A DNA stretch of 31,768 nucleotides from a virus: positions 1 through 31,768 of the IMG/VR virus record IMGVR_UViG_3300034198_004094; one strand, written 5' to 3'. The translations under genes were made by a program, and so were the position numbers. The notes below the pieces were generated by a model. The model did no database searches and had not been told where the DNA came from. It saw nothing but the letters and a program-made list of their open reading frames with translations. Position 1 is the stretch's first letter; each line of letters starts with the position of its first letter. Of this stretch, positions 14,656 through 22,926 are shown in pieces.

Positions 14656-15159
14656 ATGCTCGGCCTTATCGACTGGGATATGAACCGCCTGTACCAGTGG
14701 GCTTGCTCCATGGTCGTGGGCCTACGTGAGGAAATCGAAGCACCAGCCACTAACACGGCACAAATCATCGGTGACTTCATCAACCGCTATATGCAGAACA
14801 TCCTCGTCGTTGACGATGTGGTAGACCAGCGCAGCAATATGCCAACCATACCCCGTATGGAGCCAAAGGGTGAATTGGTAATTCGGTTTGAGCCAGACAC
14901 TAAGCTGATGTTCATCACGGCTAAGAAGTTCAAAGAGTACTGCGTTATCTACCAGATCAACTACAAGGAAACGCTGAAGAAGCTTAAGGACGAAGGCGTG
15001 TTCTTGCGCTCCGACACCAAGAGGATGACCAAGGGTATGAAGGTTACCACTACTGGCGTACAGGCGTTGTTCTTCGACACATCTGTAGGTGGCTTCCTAG
15101 ACATGGGCAACCTACTTCCCGAACCAGCCGAGGCAAACGATGAAAGTGCAGGGAGTTAG
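14656..15159 (+). CDS. C-terminal part of the primase-helicase (frameshifted)
   Basis: This frame is open from 14593, giving ERFWSAGVAGNLTAGF before the first ATG at 14656, so the coding continues straight from the upstream gene in a +1 frame. The sequence (GLIDWDMNRLYQWACSMV and later LFFDTSVGGFLDMG) looks like the helical end of DUF927-like phage helicases. There is no good ribosome site before 14656, which argues against an independent gene. It ends with TAG. If not restored by frameshifting it may not be made. The last 20 bases overlap the next small gene. Confidence 0.85.
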   Translation: MLGLIDWDMNRLYQWACSMVVGLREEIEAPATNTAQIIGDFINRYMQNILVVDDVVDQRSNMPTIPRMEPKGELVIRFEPDTKLMFITAKKFKEYCVIYQINYKETLKKLKDEGVFLRSDTKRMTKGMKVTTTGVQALFFDTSVGGFLDMGNLLPEPAEANDESAGS

Positions 15160-15334
15160 TTACGACGTAAACTGGAAAGCATTCAAGCAGGGGACGTCAA
15201 TTTTCATCCCCTGCTTGGACACCAAACGTGCCAGAGCACAAGTCCTAGTGGTTACCAAGCGGCTACGTATCAAGATATTGATAAAAATTGTGGTCGTAGA
15301 TGGAATTAGGGGTTTACGTATTTGGTCAATATGA
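15140..15334 (+). CDS. Small conserved-looking phage protein, 64 aa
   Basis: The ATG at 15140 is 6 bases after GAGG and overlaps the previous gene by 20 bases. The product begins MKVQGVSYDVNWKAFKQG, has an IFIPCLDTKRAR segment, then basic and beta-type parts (LRIKILIKIVVVDG) and ends GLRIWSI. It resembles short phage proteins of this type that follow replication genes, but no function is known to me. It is the last gene of the plus-strand operon, 44 bases before the terminator stem. Confidence 0.8.
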   Translation: MKVQGVSYDVNWKAFKQGTSIFIPCLDTKRARAQVLVVTKRLRIKILIKIVVVDGIRGLRIWSI

Positions 15335-15378
15335 TACGGCATGAGACGGAAGCTGCTCCTTCCGGTTAGGCATCACTC

Positions 15379-15410
15379 GGCCCCCACCCTTCTCCGGTGG
15401 GGGCCTTTTT
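15379..15410 (+). terminator. Rho-independent terminator between convergent arms
   Basis: A perfect 10-bp stem GGCCCCCACC/GGTGGGGGCC with a 7-base loop (CTTCTCC) is followed by five T residues (15406-15410). The U-tract lies on the plus-strand side, so it stops the replication operon. No T-run is seen on the opposite side for the minus-strand operon, whose last gene ends at 15415. A smaller CGGAAG/CTTCCG hairpin lies upstream at 15347-15364. Confidence 0.95.
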
Positions 15411-15414
15411 CATT

Positions 15415-18400
15415 TTAGCGGTTCTTTTGCAGCAAGCTGCGTACGTATGGATCAAAGTCCTTCGATACGCGTAGACCCTCCATAGACCCAGCACGATCCC
15501 TATCGCGGGTCTTAAGGCTGTCTTGCCAGTTTTCGGGGTATATCGGGGTAATGTGGGCGGTGCTGTCGTTCCACTCATAGATTTTATCCCAGAGTTTGTT
15601 GACGTTCTTCTCGCCCTCCTCAACGCTGATACGGTTAAGGTCGACGTCCCGATACACTTTTTCCAGCTTATCTAGGTACTCCGAGCGTTCCTTCTCAATC
15701 TTAATGACCGTCTTCTTGGCGAGGATATTACTTTTCTGGATGTCAGACACATCGGTACGACCAAAGCCAATACTCTGCCCAACAAGCACACCCCATGTGT
15801 AATCCTCCACCGGAGCGACAACATCCTGCGTATTAGGCGTGATATACCCTTCAGACCCAAGCCGCTTCGCCATAAGTGCGTTACGCAACGGTGCAGGCGC
15901 AAGGTTTTCAGCAGCCCTCCACCCTTCACCCTTAGCTGCATAGTCCGCGCCGCGAACTAGGTTGCGCACCACTGAGCCTGTCGCACCGAACGCTAAGGTA
16001 TATGCCAAGGACCGTAAGGCTTCCTCGTTGCTATCAACCGGCGTGTCGTCACGGAAGAACAACCCATCAAGGCCGACCGATGAGCCGATGTTCATGTTTG
16101 TAACAGCAGAGACAGGACCCATCTTAACCGCACGCGTAAGTAGTTTTGCCTGTTCGTCGTCAAGACCCAAGTCGTTAGCTAGGTCGCTGTCAGGGCCAAA
16201 GTACTCAGGTAAAAACTTCTCACGGAACCACAAATCAAGATTACGTGCTGTAAGTGGATTGTTATCATCATCGTCTTCGGCATCGCCAAGGCCAGCCGCT
16301 GCAAGAAGTGAGGTCATAAGCCCCATCATGAAGCTGTAACCGGGCATATTTACACTACCGGCAATCATCCATGTCATACCGAGGGTACCGAAGAACTGCT
16401 TAGCCGCAACCTTACGCTCTGCATTGGGGAGTAGTGTCACTGTGTTTAAAAAACTACGGGTAAGGAACGACGCAATCTGGATAGGGAACGAGTAGAACTG
16501 TAGCGCAACGCGGCCAATTGGCCCCTTCATAGCGCGAGGCTTACTGCTTTCAGCGTAGTCGAACATAGTTTCGAGCGTCAGGTCAGCAGCAGTATCCGCA
16601 GCAATCTCCATGGCGGTCTTAGGGTCCATGCCATCTTTGATGCGCTTAGCGTAATCTAACTCGAACGCCGACATATACGCGATTTCACGTGAAATGCGTT
16701 CCGCATGGTGAATACCACCAGCGAAGAAATCAAAGACCCACTTACCCATTTTTGCAGGACGCCCTTGGAACTGCGCACTTGGTCCGGCTTTTCGCTCCAG
16801 TACGTCACCAGTAAAGGTAGAATCCACAATGGCGCGCTTGCGTCCATACTCCCAAGCAAACTTTAACGCTTTGCCTAGTTCAGGGTCTTTGTTGTTGTTG
16901 ATGTATTTGCTGTCACCCATGGTGGGTTGGCCCCAGTTGGTAACAAGGGTGCCGGTTTCATCTACCTTAGCTGTACCAAACTTATTACCTAAGGTTGCGA
17001 TATACCGCGCAGCCACAGCCGCAGTCTGCACCGTACCATAACGTGCGCCGAGAGCTGGCATTGCCACGGTAGGAAGCTGGAAGAACTGTGCTATCACAGA
17101 TTTGATGGACGTCAGTAGGTAGAAGAACGTCGCCTTATTCGCCAAACGTGCCATCGTGTCGAGCGAACTCGTATTCGGGCTGAAGGTTTCAGCTACGCGG
17201 ATAGCCATCTCGTCAATAAACGGTTGGAGTTGATCGCGGTTCGGGTTTCCAGCCATGAGGCCATATGCCTCACCGAGGGTCTGGCGGATTTTTGATGAGT
17301 ACTGCAAGTGTGTTAGGCGGTTAGCCGTCGACATCTGGGAGTCGACATACGCACGTAGCGTATCCGCCGAGAAACCGGCAACACCTTCGCGGTGTTGATA
17401 TCGCTCAAGGTTAGAACCCTTAGGGAGCGATGCAGCATAAAGCTGGAAGATCATATCCTTAATGGCCCGGACATCGCCCATGCCACCCTTGTCGATTTCT
17501 AGCAGTACATTCTTAAGGACGTCAGAAGGTTCAGCACGCAAGAAATCAGCTTCTAAGCCATCAATATCTTGGCCGAAGTTAAAGACCTTTTCGTCGGCCT
17601 TGATTTCTGAGGCACTGCGGGTATCGCCCGCATCTTGCAGCTTTTTGATACCTTCTTTGATAGCTTGCTGGTAAGCCGTCCCGTTGTTGTACCGTTTTAC
17701 ATCGCGGTTCTTACCCTTACCGACGCGTACCCAATAATCCCCTGTACGGAACAAAGTAGCATAAGGGGCGTTCTTCTTGGCTGCTTCGTACAGCTTATCG
17801 AGTAGGTCAACAGTTTGCTGGATACGATCCGCAGGCAGGCCAGACTTACGCACGCTGGATACCTGAGCGTTATATTCATTCTCAAACGAAGTCTTGTAGC
17901 CACCCATTACCATATCATAGATTAGCTGCCCTTCACCATTGCCCATCTCTGGGGCGGCAAGCGCTTCGCGCATATCGTATATGTATTTGATTTGGTTTTT
18001 GCGGTTACCCAAGGCATCTTTACCCGCACCGCTCTTAACCAGTTCAGCAAGCGTGTTATCCGCAGCCATGGCTGCTGCAAGTGACGGGTGACGCGACTCC
18101 ACTCCTAATAGGGTAGAACCGTTAATCAAATTAGCCAGTAGCTCAGCGCCTTCGCTGTATTTGGCAGCGAACTTCTCGTAGCGTTTAGCGTTATAAGCAA
18201 GGTCCTTAAGCATCCCGTTACGGTAGCCGTCCATCCTGCCGAGAAGCTCGTTGATGCGGTTAAGTTTGCGCGCAACAGGCGGTGACAGCTTGTTGATTAT
18301 GCGGATGAGGTCCCGGCTGTACGTAAGGTAGCCCAGAACAAACCGACGCCGCTTGTCTGACATATCTTTCCACGCGGAGTCCAGAACATCAAGCTTGCCC

Positions 18401-21400
18401 TTAATACTCCGTGACTTGAAAAACATAGTCCAAGTATCGGTATTGTTTTGAGCAGCGTCTTGGCTGGATGCTAAATTTCTTTCAAGACGCCGTACCCCAG
18501 CCATTTGCCGTTGGTTTACCTTAGGCGCAGCCGCAGGTTTAGCTTTGCCCTTAGCTTTGCTAGCCATGTACTTGTTGATGATCTCAACGTCGGCATCGTC
18601 GTAGATTACGTAGTTAAATGACGGCCTTATCCGGTACGGGGACCGTGAATTGCCATCTAGATACTTAGTACCGCGCACACCGGCATCAAGCAGCGCTAGG
18701 GAAGCATCTTTAGGCGAACGGTACTCGCGGGCAAGTATGCGATAGGCATCTTCACCATCGCTTGGTGTTGTCCGCTCCATTTTGCTGCGCCTAACCATCA
18801 ACTTTGTAATTTTGCTGGCCAACGGTTTTGCTTGGTCAAGGAGCGCTTGCGCTTGGGCTAGCGTTCTTTGGCTTTCCTCACCATACTGTTTATTCTCGGC
18901 TAAATATTCCAGACGAGAAGATTCTTCCATCAGGGGATAATATTCTCCCCGCAGCGCTTCTATCTCTGCGTCTATAGCCTCTAACTCGCTAACTCCGTCT
19001 ATATCAAGTCCGAGTTTGGTAAATGCTGCCTTCACTATATCTGACTGTTTGGAAATAGGTTCGTCCCATAATAGGAACTGATTATCCTCAGGGGTTAACC
19101 TAACTTCATATAGTTTGCCGCCTTGAATGACTTTAGCGCCAGCCTCTATCAAAAGCTGTGCAACGGCTACTTCGCGCCTCAGACGCGCAACATTACGCTC
19201 AACTAATTTAATCGTTTCCGAGTCTGACTCTCTATCAAGGTAATCAAGATCGTCTTTAATCATGTCGTTAGTGGTTTCAATATACACCTCTAACTCTTCA
19301 CCCCTTGGTAGATGCCCAATCGAACGCTCGATGTTTTTCAAAGCCTGCCCATACGGAGTAACTTTAGGATCAAGGTTCTCCATTGCCCATGTAAGGACGT
19401 CTTTGCCATTTACGGTAATCTTGTGCTTGGACAACGCCTTCCTATAGTGTTCTGCAATTCCCCGTTTGTCTGCGAAGTACAGACCCCAACCATAGACCTG
19501 CGCACCTTCACCACTGCCGATTTCATTGGAATCGAACTTATCAAAGTCGTGCGGGCCACCATGCCAGCCATTGACCATGTAGCGCAGGCCTTTGATGATG
19601 GTGCTTTCGCGGTTGCCGTCGATGACTTGGTCGTGTGCCATAGCCAGAATGGAACGCACTTCGGCGTCACTATAGTCCAGCTTCAAACCAATGCGGCGAC
19701 CGAAGTCCTTGATGACGGCAGAAATCTTAGCCCAGACAGACGCATCTACGCGGCCAGCTTCTGACTCCTCCGCAAGCACTTCTTCCAATGCACGTAAGTT
19801 AGGGTTGCTGTCGTTAGCGTAGACACCGGGATTATCAAAACTCCACTGGTCAGCCTGCTCACGCAGCTTCTTGCTACCCTTATAAAGCTGGGCAAGTACT
19901 GCGTCCAAGCGGGTGTTGAAAAGCGCACGCAAGCCAAGGTGCCCAAGTGCCTCATGGTAGACAGCCGAGCTAGCTTCTTCAAACGTGTCAATGTTACTGG
20001 CGACAAAATAAATTGTGCCATCCGGAGCCACAAAAGCAGGGACGCGTTCCATGCCATCACGCGTAACAGCCCTGCGCAGCGTATCCGGAAGCTCAGCAAT
20101 CGTACCAATAACCTTGATGCCAATCTTAGCACGCCAGTTCTTTGTGAGGTCCTTGATGTGCTCTATAAGGTCAGTAGCAGCCATACCTTCAGCAGCTTTA
20201 CCACTGCGGCTAGCTTGATATCTTTGCTTCTTTTCGTGACGTTCCCTAGCGGCTTTAAGCTCGGCATCGACTTCATCAATCGTACGGCGCTTTGTTTGAA
20301 GCTCAAACTTAACCCTATTGTAAGTTTTCTCGCTGATGAAAGGCTCAATTCCCATCTCAGGAACGCCCTCAAAAGCTTCTTCAATTTCCCCCATCACACG
20401 CTCAGCTTTGTCTTCAGGCGCTTCTTCGAGGTCTTCCTCGGGTGTGACCTCAACGGGTGCAGCTTCCCTTTGCTTACGAGCTTCGATTTCCCGCCGCAGG
20501 TTAGCCTCGGCTTCAGCATCCGCAGCCTCTTGTGCCGCTAGTTCTTGTCGCCGTGTATCAACATAACCTTGTACATTTTCCTGTGCAGGTGCAGCTTCGG
20601 GCTTAGGGCCATACAACCGCGTCATGCGCTCTTCGGCTACACGACGGTAGGATGCTGGGTCGGGTGTGCTTGTCCCCATGCCCCAATCAGAACCCAGTGC
20701 CCACGACACATCCGGGAATTTCTGTCCTGCAAACGCTTTTTCGAAGTTATCCCAAACCACAGCAGGTTCACGCCTGTCTGGGCGGTAGGGTGTAGGTGCA
20801 GGTTCTTCAGCCACAACTTCTTCAGCCGCCATCTCAGGCGCAGGAGCTAGTGCGACGTCTTCAGGTGTAATGTCTGCTACAGTAGGTGTAGGCTGAGCCG
20901 CTACTGATTCTTCTGTTAAGGGCATCGCCGCAGCAGATGTAGGCGCAGCCTCGGGGGCAATACCCAAGTCCTTAGCCGCAGTCTCTGCGATGCCCGGAAC
21001 CACACTGGCAGGGTTAGGCTGCGTAGCAGCTTTGATAGCTTCAGTAACCGGAGCTTTAGCCGCCTCATCGAGGGTGGGTCCTGCTGGCGCTGCGGTAGGG
21101 GTCGGGGTCGGAGCGGTGAACGACTTACCAGTAACCGCTTCCAGCGCAGCCACGGGGTCACCGTCATACTTACCATTTGCAAGCTGCTGCTTAGCCTGAT
21201 TGAACTGCTTTTGGTCAATATCGTTGACGTAGATAGACTCGTTGTTAAGTATCGTGTCGTTCAGTAGCTGGGTAGCTGCGCTAACTCGTTCCTTCAGCGG
21301 CACCTTCTTGTTGGTAAGGGCTTGCTTGGCTTCGTCTAATGTACGCTGCTGTTGTCCTTCCGCTCCAGTATCTGTTCCAACAGTATCTCCACCAGTTCCC

Positions 21401-22926
21401 ACTGATCCAGTGTCAGTTTCCCCAGCGCTTCCGGCCATACCAGCGGGTCGTACCCCATCACCACTAGGAACGCTTGGCTCAGTTCCTCCGGCGTCAGTTG
21501 TATCATCAGTGACTGACTCATCTTCGCTCCTTAGCTTAGCCATATAGTTGCTGACATCTTGGCGCGCTTTTGCGTTAGCCTCAGCTTCCGACTTACCTTC
21601 GGATTTGTACCGTGTGAAAGCTTCTTCGTAGGCTTTACCTACACCACCGGGACCAACACGGAGCATATCCGCTTCAAGCGCAGCGGCGCGGCGTTCTTCA
21701 TCGTCAATTTGCTCTTGGCGCTTGTCTGTGATTTCCCCGCGACCAGCTGCGACATTTAGGCCACCACCAAGGATACCGCCAAGTGTGCCTTCATAAGCGG
21801 CGCGTGAGAGCACGCCCTTCATTAGATCAGTTGGGAAACCAGCGCGGGTTTGGGCAAGGTTCTCGGCCAGCGCCTCTTGCCCAGCTTGAACACCTTCAGG
21901 AATACCCTCAACAAGTGCACCTTCTACGCCGCGACGGATAAGACCTTTACCACCGGCTTCCGCAACCGCTTCAGCTACGTCGGCACCAGTAGCGCGGGCG
22001 GCAGCAGCCGCAGCAGCAGCTTTAGCAGTGCGGGTCGTAATCTGTTTGGTTACGTCCCCGAGAACCCTACTAGCAATCATTTTACCAAGTAGAGGGCCAG
22101 CACCCGTTGCACTTGCAGCACCACCAATAACGCCGCCAAGGGCGATCATATCTGTATTTTCACCACCGTAAGCCTGCGCTTCTTCCGCAATCTTTTCTGC
22201 TTGTGCATCGGATAGACCTGACTGCTTGGCGCGGGCGAGCGTAGCATCGTAGATGTCGCCCTTAATCATACCGACGCCTGAAGCTGTACCTACGCCCGCT
22301 GCGGCGAGTAGGGGTATATAACTAGCGCCACCAGTGAAAGGCGCAGCGAGAGTAGCACCAGCGGCAGCGATAGCTGCTGGGGCAGCAGTGCCTAATAGGT
22401 TAGCCGTAGTGTCAATAGGGTGCCGCAAGAATGCTTTACCGGCAGCGCCAGCACCTTCCCAGAAGCCTTCAGCTTTAGCCATTTCTTCTGCGTCTTTAGC
22501 GAAATCTTCACGGGCTTCCGCAGAGAGTAAGTCATTAGTGCCTTTACCAAAGCTTTCCAAGGCATCGGACGCTGCATTGTCCGCACCGAAAAGGTCAGTG
22601 AAAGTCTTACCTATGGTGGCTACCCCACCCATAACCCCGAGTGGAACGTCTGTGATACTAGACAAAACACCGCCAACGACTGGAATTTCCTCAATCGGGC
22701 TAGGGGCGAACTTCTGCTTTTGCTTCTCTTCGGGGGCGGGAGGAGCCTCTACAGGCTTCCAGTTCTTTTGCTCGTTTGGGTTACCGCCTTTGAAGACATA
22801 CCCACCCGAAACCGTACCGGGTTTTGGCACAGCTATGGGAGCAAGCTCCCAGTTCTTTTGGTCGTTCGGGTTCCCACCTTTAAACCGATATCCATCGACG
22901 ACTGCGCCAACATTAGGTACCGGCAT
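15415..22926 (-). CDS. Giant polyvalent virion protein (peptidase-like, ART-like, LPD38-like)
   Basis: The 2503-residue protein starts at ATG 22926 (TAATG overlap with the upstream gene, GGGGGAC before it). In order it has two repeats of FKGGNPNxQKNW (15-26, 45-56); Ala/Gly-rich helices that may insert in membrane (about 170-295); a low-complexity acidic linker (469-531) and a Pro/Ala linker (about 600-725). A zincin-like motif HEALGH follows (His991, Glu992, His996). Next is an ADP-ribosyltransferase-like domain starting WHGGPHDF (1121-1128) with GWGLYFA (1146-1152) and closing near residue 1440. A long helical region (about 1650-2300), like the LPD38/PLxRFG class, comes last. Such polyvalent proteins are injected with phage DNA. 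It ends the tail operon and probably enters the host. The HExxGH spacing differs from standard HExxH. Confidence 0.93.
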   Translation of the reverse strand: MPVPNVGAVVDGYRFKGGNPNDQKNWELAPIAVPKPGTVSGGYVFKGGNPNEQKNWKPVEAPPAPEEKQKQKFAPSPIEEIPVVGGVLSSITDVPLGVMGGVATIGKTFTDLFGADNAASDALESFGKGTNDLLSAEAREDFAKDAEEMAKAEGFWEGAGAAGKAFLRHPIDTTANLLGTAAPAAIAAAGATLAAPFTGGASYIPLLAAAGVGTASGVGMIKGDIYDATLARAKQSGLSDAQAEKIAEEAQAYGGENTDMIALGGVIGGAASATGAGPLLGKMIASRVLGDVTKQITTRTAKAAAAAAAARATGADVAEAVAEAGGKGLIRRGVEGALVEGIPEGVQAGQEALAENLAQTRAGFPTDLMKGVLSRAAYEGTLGGILGGGLNVAAGRGEITDKRQEQIDDEERRAAALEADMLRVGPGGVGKAYEEAFTRYKSEGKSEAEANAKARQDVSNYMAKLRSEDESVTDDTTDAGGTEPSVPSGDGVRPAGMAGSAGETDTGSVGTGGDTVGTDTGAEGQQQRTLDEAKQALTNKKVPLKERVSAATQLLNDTILNNESIYVNDIDQKQFNQAKQQLANGKYDGDPVAALEAVTGKSFTAPTPTPTAAPAGPTLDEAAKAPVTEAIKAATQPNPASVVPGIAETAAKDLGIAPEAAPTSAAAMPLTEESVAAQPTPTVADITPEDVALAPAPEMAAEEVVAEEPAPTPYRPDRREPAVVWDNFEKAFAGQKFPDVSWALGSDWGMGTSTPDPASYRRVAEERMTRLYGPKPEAAPAQENVQGYVDTRRQELAAQEAADAEAEANLRREIEARKQREAAPVEVTPEEDLEEAPEDKAERVMGEIEEAFEGVPEMGIEPFISEKTYNRVKFELQTKRRTIDEVDAELKAARERHEKKQRYQASRSGKAAEGMAATDLIEHIKDLTKNWRAKIGIKVIGTIAELPDTLRRAVTRDGMERVPAFVAPDGTIYFVASNIDTFEEASSAVYHEALGHLGLRALFNTRLDAVLAQLYKGSKKLREQADQWSFDNPGVYANDSNPNLRALEEVLAEESEAGRVDASVWAKISAVIKDFGRRIGLKLDYSDAEVRSILAMAHDQVIDGNRESTIIKGLRYMVNGWHGGPHDFDKFDSNEIGSGEGAQVYGWGLYFADKRGIAEHYRKALSKHKITVNGKDVLTWAMENLDPKVTPYGQALKNIERSIGHLPRGEELEVYIETTNDMIKDDLDYLDRESDSETIKLVERNVARLRREVAVAQLLIEAGAKVIQGGKLYEVRLTPEDNQFLLWDEPISKQSDIVKAAFTKLGLDIDGVSELEAIDAEIEALRGEYYPLMEESSRLEYLAENKQYGEESQRTLAQAQALLDQAKPLASKITKLMVRRSKMERTTPSDGEDAYRILAREYRSPKDASLALLDAGVRGTKYLDGNSRSPYRIRPSFNYVIYDDADVEIINKYMASKAKGKAKPAAAPKVNQRQMAGVRRLERNLASSQDAAQNNTDTWTMFFKSRSIKGKLDVLDSAWKDMSDKRRRFVLGYLTYSRDLIRIINKLSPPVARKLNRINELLGRMDGYRNGMLKDLAYNAKRYEKFAAKYSEGAELLANLINGSTLLGVESRHPSLAAAMAADNTLAELVKSGAGKDALGNRKNQIKYIYDMREALAAPEMGNGEGQLIYDMVMGGYKTSFENEYNAQVSSVRKSGLPADRIQQTVDLLDKLYEAAKKNAPYATLFRTGDYWVRVGKGKNRDVKRYNNGTAYQQAIKEGIKKLQDAGDTRSASEIKADEKVFNFGQDIDGLEADFLRAEPSDVLKNVLLEIDKGGMGDVRAIKDMIFQLYAASLPKGSNLERYQHREGVAGFSADTLRAYVDSQMSTANRLTHLQYSSKIRQTLGEAYGLMAGNPNRDQLQPFIDEMAIRVAETFSPNTSSLDTMARLANKATFFYLLTSIKSVIAQFFQLPTVAMPALGARYGTVQTAAVAARYIATLGNKFGTAKVDETGTLVTNWGQPTMGDSKYINNNKDPELGKALKFAWEYGRKRAIVDSTFTGDVLERKAGPSAQFQGRPAKMGKWVFDFFAGGIHHAERISREIAYMSAFELDYAKRIKDGMDPKTAMEIAADTAADLTLETMFDYAESSKPRAMKGPIGRVALQFYSFPIQIASFLTRSFLNTVTLLPNAERKVAAKQFFGTLGMTWMIAGSVNMPGYSFMMGLMTSLLAAAGLGDAEDDDDNNPLTARNLDLWFREKFLPEYFGPDSDLANDLGLDDEQAKLLTRAVKMGPVSAVTNMNIGSSVGLDGLFFRDDTPVDSNEEALRSLAYTLAFGATGSVVRNLVRGADYAAKGEGWRAAENLAPAPLRNALMAKRLGSEGYITPNTQDVVAPVEDYTWGVLVGQSIGFGRTDVSDIQKSNILAKKTVIKIEKERSEYLDKLEKVYRDVDLNRISVEEGEKNVNKLWDKIYEWNDSTAHITPIYPENWQDSLKTRDRDRAGSMEGLRVSKDFDPYVRSLLQKNR
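21336..21521 (-). CDS. Nested overprinted ORF inside the giant gene, 61 aa
   Basis: An ATG at 21521 (minus) opens 61 codons in a different frame within the giant gene. It is 5 bases after a perfect AAGGAG (21527-21532 on the plus strand as CTCCTT). The product begins MSQSLMIQLTPEELSQAF, is acidic with amphipathic helices (LTLDQWELVEILLEQI) and ends NSSVH before a TAG. The giant protein's matching residues (469-531) are a low-complexity Asp/Thr/Gly linker. That is expected if the linker's codons are bent to keep the second frame protein-like. It could be a small regulatory or virion protein. No family match is known; expression is inference. Confidence 0.5.
   Translation of the reverse strand: MSQSLMIQLTPEELSQAFLVVMGYDPLVWPEALGKLTLDQWELVEILLEQILERKDNSSVH
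21527..21532 (-). promoter_or_regulatory. Shine-Dalgarno site of the nested ORF
   Basis: The minus-strand AAGGAG lies inside the coding frame of the giant protein, 5 bases before the nested ATG. The same hexamer and spacing serve other genes of this operon, for example the tail-hub-like gene. Its presence in a coding region is what makes internal initiation plausible. Confidence 0.5.
22747..22926 (-). repeat. Two 30-residue repeats at the giant protein's N-terminus
   Basis: Residues 1-30 and 31-60 repeat the block GYxFKGGNPNxQKNW with a 90-bp period. The copies differ by a few codons, so it is an old duplication rather than a recent one. The motif is rich in Gly, Asn and Trp and may bind another virion component. 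Confidence 0.6.
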
